Part shown: positions 1 to 9,794 of the stretch, in pieces | Numbering within the stretch: the first letter of the stretch is position 1 | Layout: each line of letters opens with the position of its first letter | Assembly: GCF_002165625.1 (NCBI RefSeq) | Contig: NZ_NGNS01000009.1 | Location: forward strand, 62,001 to 126,000 | Source of the DNA: Neiella marina | GTDB lineage: Bacteria > Pseudomonadota > Gammaproteobacteria > Enterobacterales > Neiellaceae | Direction of reading: 5' to 3' | DNA length: 64,000 nucleotides | Program-made: the position numbers and the translations under genes | The notes under the pieces: model-generated | The model's input: only the letters and a program-made list of their open reading frames with translations | What the model was told of the DNA's origin: nothing | Databases searched by the model: none

Positions 1-1
1 T

Positions 2-1033
2 GGAGATGGCTGCTATGCATTTTTTCTGGACTTAGACGACTATCTAGTTTTAGGGGAGAATACGATCAATGTGTATGCAGATAATATTTACGAGCTGGAT
101 TACCGAAATAACCGGGTCGAAGTGACCAATAACTTTAAACTCCCTAAATTTGATCCTTTTTTCCAACAGGGACTTACATTGCGTCGCACAAAGTTCGGTC
201 ATTTAGTTTTAAATGGTCTTGATCGTGGCGTTGATGAAGCGCTGCTTGAGTATGGTGAATGGGGCGTTGACGAAGTTGATGTATTCGGCGCGATTTTATC
301 CGAAGGCGATATTGCTCTTGATGTAGGGGCTAATTTAGGGGCTTCAGGCCTTCCTATGTCGAAAATTGTTGGTAACAGTGGCCAAGTTCATTGTTTCGAA
401 CCTCAACGTTATAACTTTTATAGGCTCTGTGCTCATATTTTGATGAATCAAGCAGAGAACATTACACCACATAATGTTGCGGTTGGCGCAGATAGTGGCT
501 CGAAAGTAAAAATACCTGCTATTGATTACAGTAAAATTCACTCAAGTGGCAGCGTTTCAGTAACACACGGTCGTAATGGCAACTATGAAGTTGATTGTAT
601 TTCGTTGTCTGATTTTTGTTTTGAGCACGATATTCAGCCCTCTTTAATAAAAGTTGATGTTGAAGGTTTTGAAGTAAATGTAATTAAAGGTGCTCAAAGA
701 CTTTGTGAAAGATACGCGCCTGCGGTTTATTTCGAGTGTCATGCTCATAGCGATTTTGAAAGCATTTACAATATGCTTAAATCTTGCAATTCGGATTATC
801 AGTTTTACTGGCATGTGGCTCGCATATTTTCAAATTCTAATTTCAACCGAAGTGAAAGGGATATTTATAATGGAGGCGGGCTTTCATTTAACGTTTTAGC
901 CTCTGTAAATCCCGTTGATGATATAAATCAACCAGGGTTTGTTCCTGTTGCTTCCGTTGCAGAATTTTGGCCGGAGGAACGCTTTCCTCTTTCGTTCAGA
1001 AATAAAATCAATATAGTTAAAGGTGAAGCCTGA
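2..1033 (+). CDS. FkbM-family SAM-dependent methyltransferase (5' end outside window)
   Basis: The frame is open from base 2, so the gene begins upstream. A GTG at 71 is possible, but the 23 upstream codons read through without a stop, so I treat the gene as cut by the window edge. The SAM-binding motif I is ALDVGANLGASG followed by the acidic-strand motif HCFEPQ. The FkbM signature LIKVDVEGFEVNVIKGA lies in the second half. FkbM proteins are O-methyltransferases that often act on polysaccharides or on secondary metabolites. Here the downstream neighbours are glycosyl-, pyruvyl- and sulfotransferases, so O-methylation of a surface glycan is the likely role (inference). The next gene starts 25 bp downstream on the same strand. 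Confidence 0.8.
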   Translation, partial: GDGCYAFFLDLDDYLVLGENTINVYADNIYELDYRNNRVEVTNNFKLPKFDPFFQQGLTLRRTKFGHLVLNGLDRGVDEALLEYGEWGVDEVDVFGAILSEGDIALDVGANLGASGLPMSKIVGNSGQVHCFEPQRYNFYRLCAHILMNQAENITPHNVAVGADSGSKVKIPAIDYSKIHSSGSVSVTHGRNGNYEVDCISLSDFCFEHDIQPSLIKVDVEGFEVNVIKGAQRLCERYAPAVYFECHAHSDFESIYNMLKSCNSDYQFYWHVARIFSNSNFNRSERDIYNGGGLSFNVLASVNPVDDINQPGFVPVASVAEFWPEERFPLSFRNKINIVKGEA

Positions 1034-1058
1034 TTTTTTGGGCTTTCAATATTTTTAG

Positions 1059-4000
1059 ATGATTCACAATTTAAAGAAATTACTTCATAAAGCAAAAGCT
1101 ATGAAGGTTTTGAATGGTTCTCATATTTTCGATCATGAGTACTACAATTTTTTCTCCAATAAGCCTCATTCTAAACAAGAAGCAGTTCGCCATTACTTGG
1201 ATATTGGCGTTAAGCAGGGGATTAACCCTTGTGAGATGTTTTCGACTAATTACTACTTATTGACTTACCCTGATGTTTTGGAATCGGGTAACAATCCACT
1301 CGTTCACTTCATACGCAGTGGCGCTCGCGAGGGGAGGCTCTGCCACCCAGACTTTAACTACGAACGAGCATTAGTTTTGCTGGCGCAGCATCAAGTACCT
1401 GGAGACAACTATCTCGAAGGTATTTTAAGCCTTATTAACTCAGGAAAAATCAAAAAGTCAGAAGTTTTCGATAGCAAAGAGCAGTTTATTAGCGAATCAG
1501 ATATATCAGCTATTGAGTCAAGTGGAGTATTTGACCGAGATTTTTATCTCAATGCATATCCTGATGTATTCGCCGCAAATATGGACCCTTTGCACCACTA
1601 TCTGCATTTTGGTTTTGCCGAGAAGCGAAACCCTTCATTGGCGTTCGATGGTGATTACTACCAGCGTAAACATATGCAAGCGGGTGATCATTTAAGTCCG
1701 CTTTTGCACTATATCCGTGATGAGCAACGTCAACCAGATATCCGGCCTTCTTATGGTTTAGATCTATCTCAAGATGAACACGTTACGTCAAATGCAAAGT
1801 TGGCAATACATATTCACCTTTTTTACCCTGATGTACTTGATGAGCTCGTTCCAAAGTTAAGGACGCTCGATCCGAGCATCAATCTGTTGGTCTCAACTTC
1901 CAGTAAAAACAAGAAAAAACAGATTGAGTCAAAAATTGCTAGGGCTTCTCTTGAAAATCACGTTGAACTGCGGGTTGTTGAAAACATAGGCCGGGACATT
2001 GCCCCCTGGTTTGTTGGTTTTGCTGACCTTTGGCCCCGATACGACTACGTATGCCATTTGCACTCAAAGAAAAGCCCTCACACTCACTTTGGCCGGCGTT
2101 GGCGTAGTTACTTGTTCGACCAACTAATAGGGTCTCAAGAGACAGTGAACTCTATCATTGCTCACTTTGAAACTAACTCAAATACAGGGTTCATGTACCC
2201 CGATAATTATCATGAAATAAAACCCTTTGTCGGCTGGAATGGGAATGAAGTCGAAGCCAAAGCGTTTCTTAATAGCATAGGGTTCTCAGATGTTGATTTC
2301 GACTCGTTACATTGTGAATTTGCTGCTGGCTCTATGTGTTGGGTTCGTACCTCTGCGTTTTCATCAATAAACAGTGGTGAGCTTAAGTTGGAGGATTTCG
2401 AATCCGAAAACAACCAAGAGGAAGGTACTCTTGCCCATGTGCTAGAGCGTTGTTTGCCTATTATTCCTCAACTCAACGGTTTTGAAGTTAAGAAATTTTA
2501 TGCACCAATTAATGATGTTGAGACATACCGCTTAGATTGGTCTAAGGGAGAAGACTTTCCTGCGAAAAATACTCAGGTAACTCAATCAAGGTGGTTACGT
2601 GATAACCCCGCTATTGCACTAAACGAGCGTGTAGCGCTAGCGCCGCAATATCCTTATTACAATGAAGACTCTCTTAACATTCACTGGGTGATCCCTGATT
2701 TTGGCATTGGTGCTGGCGGGCACATGACTATCTTCAGAATGATAAAATTTCTTGAAGAGTTCGGCCATAGGCAAACAATATGGATTCAGAATGCCCATAA
2801 TTACAAAACGCCAGCCGAGGCCAAGTTATGTATTCAGGATAATTATCAAGAAATTGGTGGAAATGTTATCGTTCAATTTCTTCCGGAAGATGTCGAGCGT
2901 ATTGCAGGCGACGTTATTATTGCTACAGATTGTTGGACAGTATTTCCCACCTTAGCAATGTCGCGTTTTAAAGAGCGCTTTTATTTTATACAAGACTGGG
3001 AGCCTATGTTTCACCCAGTTGGTGATGCGCATTTGATTGCTCAGCTAACTTATAAGCTCGGCTTCAATGCTTTGTGTGCTGGTAATTGGCTGCACCAGAA
3101 AGCTACCGAGGCTGGTTTGTGGGCCCGCAAATGGGACCTCGCGACAGATCAGCGGTTTTATTATCCTGATATTCAGTCAAAACCTCATAATGAAATTCTG
3201 CATATAGCGTTTTACGCTAGAGCCTACACTCCTAGACGTGCTGTTATGTTAGGTGTAACAGCATTGAAAGAATTACATCGCAGAGGTGTGGAATTTCATG
3301 TGTCCTTTTTTGGTCAAGATAATTTGAATTTCGACGTGGATTTCTCGCATGAGTACTTGGGGATCTTGTCACCAGAGGAACTAGGGAATCTATACCGTGA
3401 AGCCGATATAGGCATGGTTTTTTCTGCAACAAATTACTCATTGATTCCACTTGAAATGATGGCTTGTGCGCTGCCAGTCCTTGAGCTAGACGTAGAAAGT
3501 ACACGAGCAGTATTTGACGACTCTTTTATCGAAATGGCTTCTCCTGACCCTCTCGATATAGCAACTCGCCTTGAGCTTCTTGTAAATGACCGAGCATACG
3601 TTGAGAACAAAGCGAAGAAAGCCGAAGAGTTCAGTAAAACGCTGAGTTGGAAGAACAGTGCCCTTGCAATCGAGTCGGCTTTGAAGGAGAAGTTAGTTGA
3701 GAGTAATTATGTTCCTATAAACATTGATACTCTAGTGACTCCGCCAGAAAAGCCATATTTGCACAAGGCTGCAGTTATTATTCCTACCTATAATGCAGGA
3801 GAGGAATTTAAGCCTGTATTGGAGCAACTGCTAAGGCAACAGTGCGAGTTTAGCTATGAAATCGTAGTCGTCGATAGTGGTTCAACAGACCAAACGATTG
3901 AACTTATTAATAGTTATAACGATTCAAAAATTAAGCTAGTGACTATTCCAAACTCCGAATTCCAACACGGTAGGACCCGGAATTTTGCGATCTCACAAAC

Positions 4001-4670
4001 CGATGCTGAATTTGTAGCGGTTATTACCCAAGACGCAACACCGAAGGATAAACACTGGTTAACAAACCTAGTCAAGCCCTTTGATGATGAGCGTGTTGCT
4101 GGTGTGTTCGGTGCACACGAAGCGTACCCTAACCATTCAGCTTATGTTCAACGCGACATAAAGAGTGTTTTCGAGCGGTTTGACATGTTTGGCGACAAGT
4201 ACAAGTGGAGTACAGACTGTGTGGAGCCGGGCAGCATCGAGTGGCAGTTCCTTCTGCAATTCTACTCTGACAACAATTCCTGTATGCGCCGATCAGTTTG
4301 GGATGTAATGCCTTACCCAGAGATTGATTGGGGAGAAGACCAAGTATGGGCATGGATGATCGTCCAGTTAGGGTTTGTAAAGGCATATGCAGCTGAATCC
4401 ATCGTTTACCATTCCCATGATGATAGTTATCAAAAACGCTTTGATACTGCAAAGATTGAAGGGCGATTTTTCACTGAGTGCTTTGGGCTGAAACTATACA
4501 AGAGTGATGATGATATTGATGCCATTATCCGTGCTGCTCAGGATAATGACAGGCATTACGGGACAGAGCTTAAGTTAAACGATGAAGAGATTGATTCGCA
4601 AATGGCGTTGATCGAGGCTTCTCATCTTGGTCGCTTCAACGGTAACTTTATTAACGATAGAAACAGCTAA
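1059..4670 (+). CDS. Giant multidomain glycosyltransferase (RgpF-like + GT4/WsaF-like + GT2)
   Basis: This 1203-residue protein appears to carry three transferase modules. Residues about 24-225 hold four degenerate repeats of the form F-D-x-x-Y-Y-x-x-x-P-D-V ... P-L-x-H-Y-x-x-x-G. Residues about 247-500 look like the rhamnan-synthesis RgpF family (LAIHIHLFYPD, ENIGRDIAPW, HLHSKKSPH). Residues about 540-880 look like a GT4 transferase of the WsaF rhamnosyltransferase type (GIGAGGHMTIFRM, YFIQDWEPMF, SLIPLEMMACALPV). Residues about 902-1150 are a GT2 domain (AAVIIPTYNAG, VVVDSGSTDQT, FQHGRTRNFA). No signal peptide or membrane segment is visible, so it probably works at the cytoplasmic face. It probably adds several sugars, perhaps rhamnose, to one growing chain. 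Sugar specificity cannot be read from sequence. Confidence 0.85.
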   Translation: MIHNLKKLLHKAKAMKVLNGSHIFDHEYYNFFSNKPHSKQEAVRHYLDIGVKQGINPCEMFSTNYYLLTYPDVLESGNNPLVHFIRSGAREGRLCHPDFNYERALVLLAQHQVPGDNYLEGILSLINSGKIKKSEVFDSKEQFISESDISAIESSGVFDRDFYLNAYPDVFAANMDPLHHYLHFGFAEKRNPSLAFDGDYYQRKHMQAGDHLSPLLHYIRDEQRQPDIRPSYGLDLSQDEHVTSNAKLAIHIHLFYPDVLDELVPKLRTLDPSINLLVSTSSKNKKKQIESKIARASLENHVELRVVENIGRDIAPWFVGFADLWPRYDYVCHLHSKKSPHTHFGRRWRSYLFDQLIGSQETVNSIIAHFETNSNTGFMYPDNYHEIKPFVGWNGNEVEAKAFLNSIGFSDVDFDSLHCEFAAGSMCWVRTSAFSSINSGELKLEDFESENNQEEGTLAHVLERCLPIIPQLNGFEVKKFYAPINDVETYRLDWSKGEDFPAKNTQVTQSRWLRDNPAIALNERVALAPQYPYYNEDSLNIHWVIPDFGIGAGGHMTIFRMIKFLEEFGHRQTIWIQNAHNYKTPAEAKLCIQDNYQEIGGNVIVQFLPEDVERIAGDVIIATDCWTVFPTLAMSRFKERFYFIQDWEPMFHPVGDAHLIAQLTYKLGFNALCAGNWLHQKATEAGLWARKWDLATDQRFYYPDIQSKPHNEILHIAFYARAYTPRRAVMLGVTALKELHRRGVEFHVSFFGQDNLNFDVDFSHEYLGILSPEELGNLYREADIGMVFSATNYSLIPLEMMACALPVLELDVESTRAVFDDSFIEMASPDPLDIATRLELLVNDRAYVENKAKKAEEFSKTLSWKNSALAIESALKEKLVESNYVPINIDTLVTPPEKPYLHKAAVIIPTYNAGEEFKPVLEQLLRQQCEFSYEIVVVDSGSTDQTIELINSYNDSKIKLVTIPNSEFQHGRTRNFAISQTDAEFVAVITQDATPKDKHWLTNLVKPFDDERVAGVFGAHEAYPNHSAYVQRDIKSVFERFDMFGDKYKWSTDCVEPGSIEWQFLLQFYSDNNSCMRRSVWDVMPYPEIDWGEDQVWAWMIVQLGFVKAYAAESIVYHSHDDSYQKRFDTAKIEGRFFTECFGLKLYKSDDDIDAIIRAAQDNDRHYGTELKLNDEEIDSQMALIEASHLGRFNGNFINDRNS

Positions 4671-4718
4671 CTATAGCTTTGTAATCATACATATAAAATA
4701 TTAAATATTAGGCTGAAA

Positions 4719-5846
4719 ATGTTAACCAAACCATATTTAACCGGGATCGCTGGTGGTGTAAGGAATGTTGAAAAATACACCGTTTCAGAGCTATTTAAGC
4801 GAGCAGGAGCTAATACCGGGAACTTCCTATTTGTTTCTGCTTTGAGAAATATTTTAGGGCAAGAAAAGCATATTTATGATCACCAAGCTGATATTAAATA
4901 TGAACAAGAAAGCTTCGACTATATTGCGATGTCTGCAGCTAACTGGATTAACCCCGATGTTGACCTAACTCGAACTGTAGATTTCATTGAGTCAACAGAT
5001 TTACCTTGTTTACTTGTTGGCTTGGGTGCGCAGGTTAACTTTGGTGAAAAACCACCAAAATTGAAAAAAGGTACTGAACGTTTTTTAAAAGTAGTATCGG
5101 AAAGGTGTAAGCATATTTCTGTCCGGGGACCTCATACTCAAGAAGTTCTTGAGCATTATGGAGTCACTAATACTTGGGTCACTGGTTGTCCATCTATAGT
5201 CGGTGCTAATTTGGCATTCGATCCAAGTGTGATTAATGTTGACGTCAACATTCAACTTAAAGATGTAATTCTTCAAGGAACTCGGCATGATGATAACAAT
5301 AAAGTTTTTTCAGACAAGCTTGTAGATCAGATTAACCTTAGTATTTATAGGACCGCATTTAAACGGCGCTCGCCGTTGCTTCTTCAAAGTGAACTTCCAG
5401 ATATCTATCACGCATTAGGTCGATTAAATAATGAAAAACTAATCGAAAAGTCGAAAGGTTTTCTAGAAAAAGTCTATAACGCTCCATTAAATGAGGTATC
5501 TCCATACCTAAAGGAGTCGGCAATGATTTTCTGGGATGTCGATCTTTGGTTTAATGAACTTTCAAAGTTTAAATACTTAATTGGCAATCGAATCCATGGT
5601 GTTGTATCTGGCTTGTTGTCAGGTGTGCCATCTGTTTTGCTAGCGCACGATTATAGGACGTTAGAGCTTGCAGAAACAATGAATATTCCACATGTTGATT
5701 TGCGTGATTTGGATAAATTTGATGAGGCTACTATTTATTCAATCATAGATTCATCTGATTTTTCTAAGTTTAAGTCAGGATTCTCTGAATATAAAGATAA
5801 CTTCATCAAGTTCTTTGAAGCAAATGATTGTAAACATTATCTATAA
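4719..5846 (+). CDS. Polysaccharide pyruvyl transferase family protein
   Basis: This is a 375-residue protein of the polysaccharide pyruvyl transferase family, whose members move pyruvate from phosphoenolpyruvate to a sugar as a ketal and so give the polymer a negative charge. Matching features are the N-terminal GNFLFVSALRNILG segment, LLVGLGAQ, the ISVRGPHTQEVLEHYG-VTNTWVTGCPS block, and the C-terminal NRIHGVVSGLLSGVPSVLL segment with the Arg and His usual for this fold. The coding region is notably A+T-rich. The start ATG lies 48 bp after the previous stop in an A+T-rich spacer. Acceptor sugar unknown. Confidence 0.8.
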   Translation: MLTKPYLTGIAGGVRNVEKYTVSELFKRAGANTGNFLFVSALRNILGQEKHIYDHQADIKYEQESFDYIAMSAANWINPDVDLTRTVDFIESTDLPCLLVGLGAQVNFGEKPPKLKKGTERFLKVVSERCKHISVRGPHTQEVLEHYGVTNTWVTGCPSIVGANLAFDPSVINVDVNIQLKDVILQGTRHDDNNKVFSDKLVDQINLSIYRTAFKRRSPLLLQSELPDIYHALGRLNNEKLIEKSKGFLEKVYNAPLNEVSPYLKESAMIFWDVDLWFNELSKFKYLIGNRIHGVVSGLLSGVPSVLLAHDYRTLELAETMNIPHVDLRDLDKFDEATIYSIIDSSDFSKFKSGFSEYKDNFIKFFEANDCKHYL

Positions 5847-5866
5847 TTTAATTCCGGTATTTTATT

Positions 5867-7897
5867 TTGGATAATATCAATGCTCTAATTCATATTGGCT
5901 CTCCTAAGGCTGGCTCATCTGCGCTTCAGAAGTACTTAGTTACCAATGCAATTCAATTACGCCAGCAAGGTTTCTTTTATCCCAAGCATTCGCTCGATAA
6001 TAATGGAATAAGTTCGGGTAATGTTCTGTCTGTTTATGATCGTTTGGAAGATGGGAGCCTTGTTTTAAGTAGACGTAAAATCGCTAAGTTAATTGATGAT
6101 TTTAAAGGTTCGGGCTGTCATACTCTGCTATTGAGTTCGGAGGCATTTTTTCAAAGAGTAATCGAACTTAGCAGGGTGTTCACGGACTGCAAGTTTATTG
6201 CTTATGTTCGATCACCTCTAGATGTTTTCGAGTCAGGGTACAATCAGCTTATTAAAAGGCATGGGCAACATAAATTTATTGGTTTAAATAAAAAACTGTC
6301 AATTAATGGGATTGAGCTTTTAATCAGAAGTATTGAAGGTGTTGGAGCCGATAGGTTTGATTTGAGAGCATACGCTATAAACTGCTTTCAAGGCGGAAAT
6401 ATAATAAATGATTTTTTCAAGGCTACTGGGATTTCTGATTGTTCAGTTCAAGATGGAGCTTATGTTAACCGGTCTTACTGTTTAGAAGCATTGGAAGCTA
6501 AAAGGTGGCTAAACTCCTTGTTACTTCCTAAGAAAATTGATGATCAAATAGACTTACTTCTTCAGTCTTATAATGGGCCGACAAGAGAGTACTCATTACT
6601 CCCTTGTGATGTTTATGAAAGATTACGGCAGCAGGCTATCACTGCTTTGGAAAGGTTAAATAGTGTGACCGCTATTGAGTCATTTGATAGATTTATTGAG
6701 TCTGTTAAGACAACCCCTCAACGTAAATACATTTCTCAAGCTGAATCAAGACACTTTGCATTAAATGGGTTTGAATTTATTTTTAAAGAAAATCCGCGAT
6801 TGTATTTTTGTATTGCGGAGTATGTGTCGAAGGAAGTTGATGGTGCTTCTGATTTCTTTTCCGTCTCAAAACCAAATAGCTATTTAGAAAGGCTGTATTA
6901 TTTTTTTAAGGGCAGAAGATCTCCTAACCGTGATTTGCAGAGCTCCTTTTTGATTTTTTTGCACGTTCCTAAGACTGCTGGAACTAGCTTTAGGAGTGCT
7001 CTTTGTTCTTACTATGGAGCGCGTAAGGTTTGCACAGATTATCGCGGTGGCTCACAATTAGTTAGTAGTATTATTCGAAAGTATTTAATAGAAAAAAATG
7101 ATTTAGACGGTTTTAAGTCTGCGCTAGGTCGAAGTTCTTATAAAGCGTTAAGTGGTCACTTTAACGCTGAACGATACTCAGGAAGCTTTCGTCCCGATAT
7201 GTTTGTTTCATTTGTGCGAGAGCCAATATCTCGATTAGTCTCCCTATACCTACATAAAAAACGCCATAATAACTTGTCGTGCGGATTATTTGAGTTTGCT
7301 TTGGAACCCAAACTTCACAACGTTCAAACTAAATTATTTTCTGGCCTCCCTTGGCCTTGCTTTTCTTTTGTTGGGGTTACCGAGCGTTATACAGATTCTC
7401 TGACCTGTATTAACAATCAATTAAATACTAAATTCGTAGAGCTAGTAAAAAATACTGCGTCGAACGACATAAAGGATGAAGTAAGTATTTCCGACGAACA
7501 GCTCGAAGTTCTGAGAGCCAAAAACTTAGATGATATTGCGCTGGTTAACTCGGTTAATCAATACTTAGATTATCAGCTCGCTGCTCAGGTTGAAGGTTAC
7601 TCATTTATCAAGGGATGGTTTTCAATCAATGAGTCTGGTCAACTTGAGGGCTGGCTATTTCCTAAGGAACATATGTTGTCAGTCAGTATTGAGGTGTGCT
7701 CTAAAGATGAATCAATCAGCTACATTGATGCGGAAGTTAAACGAATCCGAGACTCTCAGTCGCCGCTGAATGGTATGCGGGCTGCTCGACTGCATATGCA
7801 ATTACCCGAAACCTGTATTGGCGAAAAGATTGAGCTCTATGTTCAAGATACAAAGCAGCCTATATTGAAGTTGAAAAAGGGATTTTCAGGCTGCTAG
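5867..7897 (+). CDS. Two-domain sulfotransferase (tandem PAPS-binding domains)
   Basis: This is a 676-residue protein with two separate sulfotransferase domains. Domain 1 has a PAPS 5'-phosphosulfate loop at residues 10-21 (IGSPKAGSSALQ) and a 3'-phosphate motif near residue 112 (YVRSPLDVFESGY). Domain 2 has its own loop near residue 365 (LHVPKTAGTSF) and 3'-phosphate motif near 447 (FVREPISRLVSLY), resembling eukaryotic-type carbohydrate 2-O-sulfotransferases. Residues about 585-676 form a tail with no recognised motif. The start is a TTG, since an in-frame stop at 5849 leaves no room for an upstream ATG and the loop begins 9 residues in. Cytoplasmic; presumably sulfates the glycan made by this locus. 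Neighbouring cysDNC could supply PAPS. Base composition is A+T-rich, as in the preceding gene. Confidence 0.82.
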   Translation: MDNINALIHIGSPKAGSSALQKYLVTNAIQLRQQGFFYPKHSLDNNGISSGNVLSVYDRLEDGSLVLSRRKIAKLIDDFKGSGCHTLLLSSEAFFQRVIELSRVFTDCKFIAYVRSPLDVFESGYNQLIKRHGQHKFIGLNKKLSINGIELLIRSIEGVGADRFDLRAYAINCFQGGNIINDFFKATGISDCSVQDGAYVNRSYCLEALEAKRWLNSLLLPKKIDDQIDLLLQSYNGPTREYSLLPCDVYERLRQQAITALERLNSVTAIESFDRFIESVKTTPQRKYISQAESRHFALNGFEFIFKENPRLYFCIAEYVSKEVDGASDFFSVSKPNSYLERLYYFFKGRRSPNRDLQSSFLIFLHVPKTAGTSFRSALCSYYGARKVCTDYRGGSQLVSSIIRKYLIEKNDLDGFKSALGRSSYKALSGHFNAERYSGSFRPDMFVSFVREPISRLVSLYLHKKRHNNLSCGLFEFALEPKLHNVQTKLFSGLPWPCFSFVGVTERYTDSLTCINNQLNTKFVELVKNTASNDIKDEVSISDEQLEVLRAKNLDDIALVNSVNQYLDYQLAAQVEGYSFIKGWFSINESGQLEGWLFPKEHMLSVSIEVCSKDESISYIDAEVKRIRDSQSPLNGMRAARLHMQLPETCIGEKIELYVQDTKQPILKLKKGFSGC

Positions 7898-7982
7898 TTT
7901 AGTGGGCCCTTACAACCTAACTTTTAATGCCTTTTAGTCTAAATTGTTCTGCTTGGCTCTATTGGTGATTGCTCACAATTTT

Positions 7983-9743
7983 ATGAAGAAGCCTCTTATT
8001 CGCCTGTTGAAAGGCGTAGTGAATACACTACCCAAAAGTGTTAAGCAACTTCTGGCCGATTTGTCTGGGTTAACAGCTTGGTATCGAAAAAACTTAAATC
8101 AACACTACTTTGAGTCTTATAACTTCGACTCAAGCGCTAGGACCTCAACTTATCAAGACTGGTGCCTCAAGCAGTCCGCTCATACAGAGCATAGCGATCC
8201 ACAAGTTGCTATTGCGTGCGTTATCAACGCCAGCACTGCTAATAGGTTAGAGAAACTTCCTGACTCTCTGAATTCAATCTCAAATGGCTCTATACAGCCA
8301 TCTTTGGTCCTAGTTAATGCAGATAGCGAGCTGAAGCCGCAAGTTTTAAACTTAGTGGGGCAGTGCCTGTGTCCCTCGATAACTTGGGCATTTGCTGATC
8401 AAACAGAAAATGTAGTCGAGCAGGCCCTTTATTGTTGCTTTATCAATGCTGGTGATCGATTAGCAGCCGATGCATTTGCACAGTTGCAATATGAGGTGAC
8501 TCAACACCCCAACAGCTCGGTTATCTATGCTGACCATGACTATTTGAATCAACATGGCGAACGTTATCTGCCCCAGTTTAAACCTGCATGGAATTTAGAT
8601 CTGCAACTGACTACTCACTACGTCTCCAATGCTGGGTTCTGGCTATTGGGTTGTGAGGAGCTAGAAGGGGTATTGTCGGCGACTGATAATTTGGACAATA
8701 TCTTATATAACTTAACTGTTGAGCGAGCATTGAATGGCAAAAGTGATATTAGCCATACCGCCAAAATGCTTTTCCATTTCGATGGAAACCCCACGTCTCA
8801 CAACCTTGAAGCACTAAATTTATCTTCGGCTAATCTCGCATCATTAGGTTTGTCTGCCGGTGCGGTGACATTTAGCAACGGTTGTTTCAATATAAGTTGG
8901 CCATTACCTGCTGATAAGCCACTTGTTAGCCTGATCATCCCTACAAAAAATGCGCTCAAGCTCGTCAAATCATGCATCAACTCCATTCTGGAAAAAACTG
9001 ACTACGACAACTTTGAAATATTGCTAGTCGATAACCAAAGTGATGAGCCAGCATCGCTAAAGTATTTTGAGCGGTTAAGCCATCATCCTAAGATTCGAGT
9101 TATCAAATATGATGCGCCGTTCAACTACTCTGCCATTAACAATTTTGCGGTTGAGCAAGCGAGCGGTGAGATTATCGCGCTGGTAAATAATGATATTGAA
9201 GTGATCGATGACAATTGGCTTTCAGAAATGGTGAGCCATGCATTGCGGCCAAGCGTCGGCTGTGTTGGTGCCAAGTTGTTTTATTCCGACAATACCATTC
9301 AGCATGCGGGGGTTATTATTGGCTACGGTGGTGTGGCGGGGCATGCCCACAAGCATTTTCCTATGCACCATTCGGGCTATATGAATCGATTACAGGCGGT
9401 GCAAAACTTCAGTGCCGTCACCGCAGCTTGTTTAGTAGTGAAGAAAGACATTTATCATCAAGTTGGCGGACTCAACGAGCAAGATTTAACGGTAGCCTTT
9501 AATGATGTCGATTTTTGTTTGAAAGTTCAGGCGGCTGGCTACCGCAATGTGTGGACGCCTTATGCGCGATTGTATCACCATGAGAGCGTTTCTCGAGGTA
9601 GCGATCAAAGTGGAGCCAAACTGAAGCGCTTTGAAGCAGAAATAGATTTCATGAAAAACACATGGAAAACAGACATTCAGCCAGATCCAGCATATAATCC
9701 CAACCTAACGCTTAAGCGGGAAGACTTCGGCTTGCCCGAATAG
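7983..9743 (+). CDS. Glycosyltransferase family 2 protein with a second, degenerate GT-A-like half
   Basis: I take the ATG at 7983 as start (586 residues). A TTG at 7944 would add 13 residues, but nothing supports it. The C-terminal half is a clear GT2 domain: VSLIIPTKN, ILLVDNQSDEPAS, FNYSAINNFAVEQASG, LVNNDIEV (acidic metal-binding position), and GGLNEQDLTVAFNDVDFCLK. The N-terminal half resembles the other copy found in two-headed O-antigen transferases (YADHDYLNQHGERYLPQFKP, WNLDLQLTTHYVSNAG). It lacks a clean nucleotide-sugar motif and may be a scaffold rather than a catalyst. The protein probably adds hexose or deoxyhexose residues to the polymer. It is followed after 51 bp by another GT2 gene. 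Confidence 0.82.
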   Translation: MKKPLIRLLKGVVNTLPKSVKQLLADLSGLTAWYRKNLNQHYFESYNFDSSARTSTYQDWCLKQSAHTEHSDPQVAIACVINASTANRLEKLPDSLNSISNGSIQPSLVLVNADSELKPQVLNLVGQCLCPSITWAFADQTENVVEQALYCCFINAGDRLAADAFAQLQYEVTQHPNSSVIYADHDYLNQHGERYLPQFKPAWNLDLQLTTHYVSNAGFWLLGCEELEGVLSATDNLDNILYNLTVERALNGKSDISHTAKMLFHFDGNPTSHNLEALNLSSANLASLGLSAGAVTFSNGCFNISWPLPADKPLVSLIIPTKNALKLVKSCINSILEKTDYDNFEILLVDNQSDEPASLKYFERLSHHPKIRVIKYDAPFNYSAINNFAVEQASGEIIALVNNDIEVIDDNWLSEMVSHALRPSVGCVGAKLFYSDNTIQHAGVIIGYGGVAGHAHKHFPMHHSGYMNRLQAVQNFSAVTAACLVVKKDIYHQVGGLNEQDLTVAFNDVDFCLKVQAAGYRNVWTPYARLYHHESVSRGSDQSGAKLKRFEAEIDFMKNTWKTDIQPDPAYNPNLTLKREDFGLPE

Positions 9744-9794
9744 AACTTGTTTCGGCCTCAAATTTACTGCACAAGGATGTGGAGTGTCACCTGA

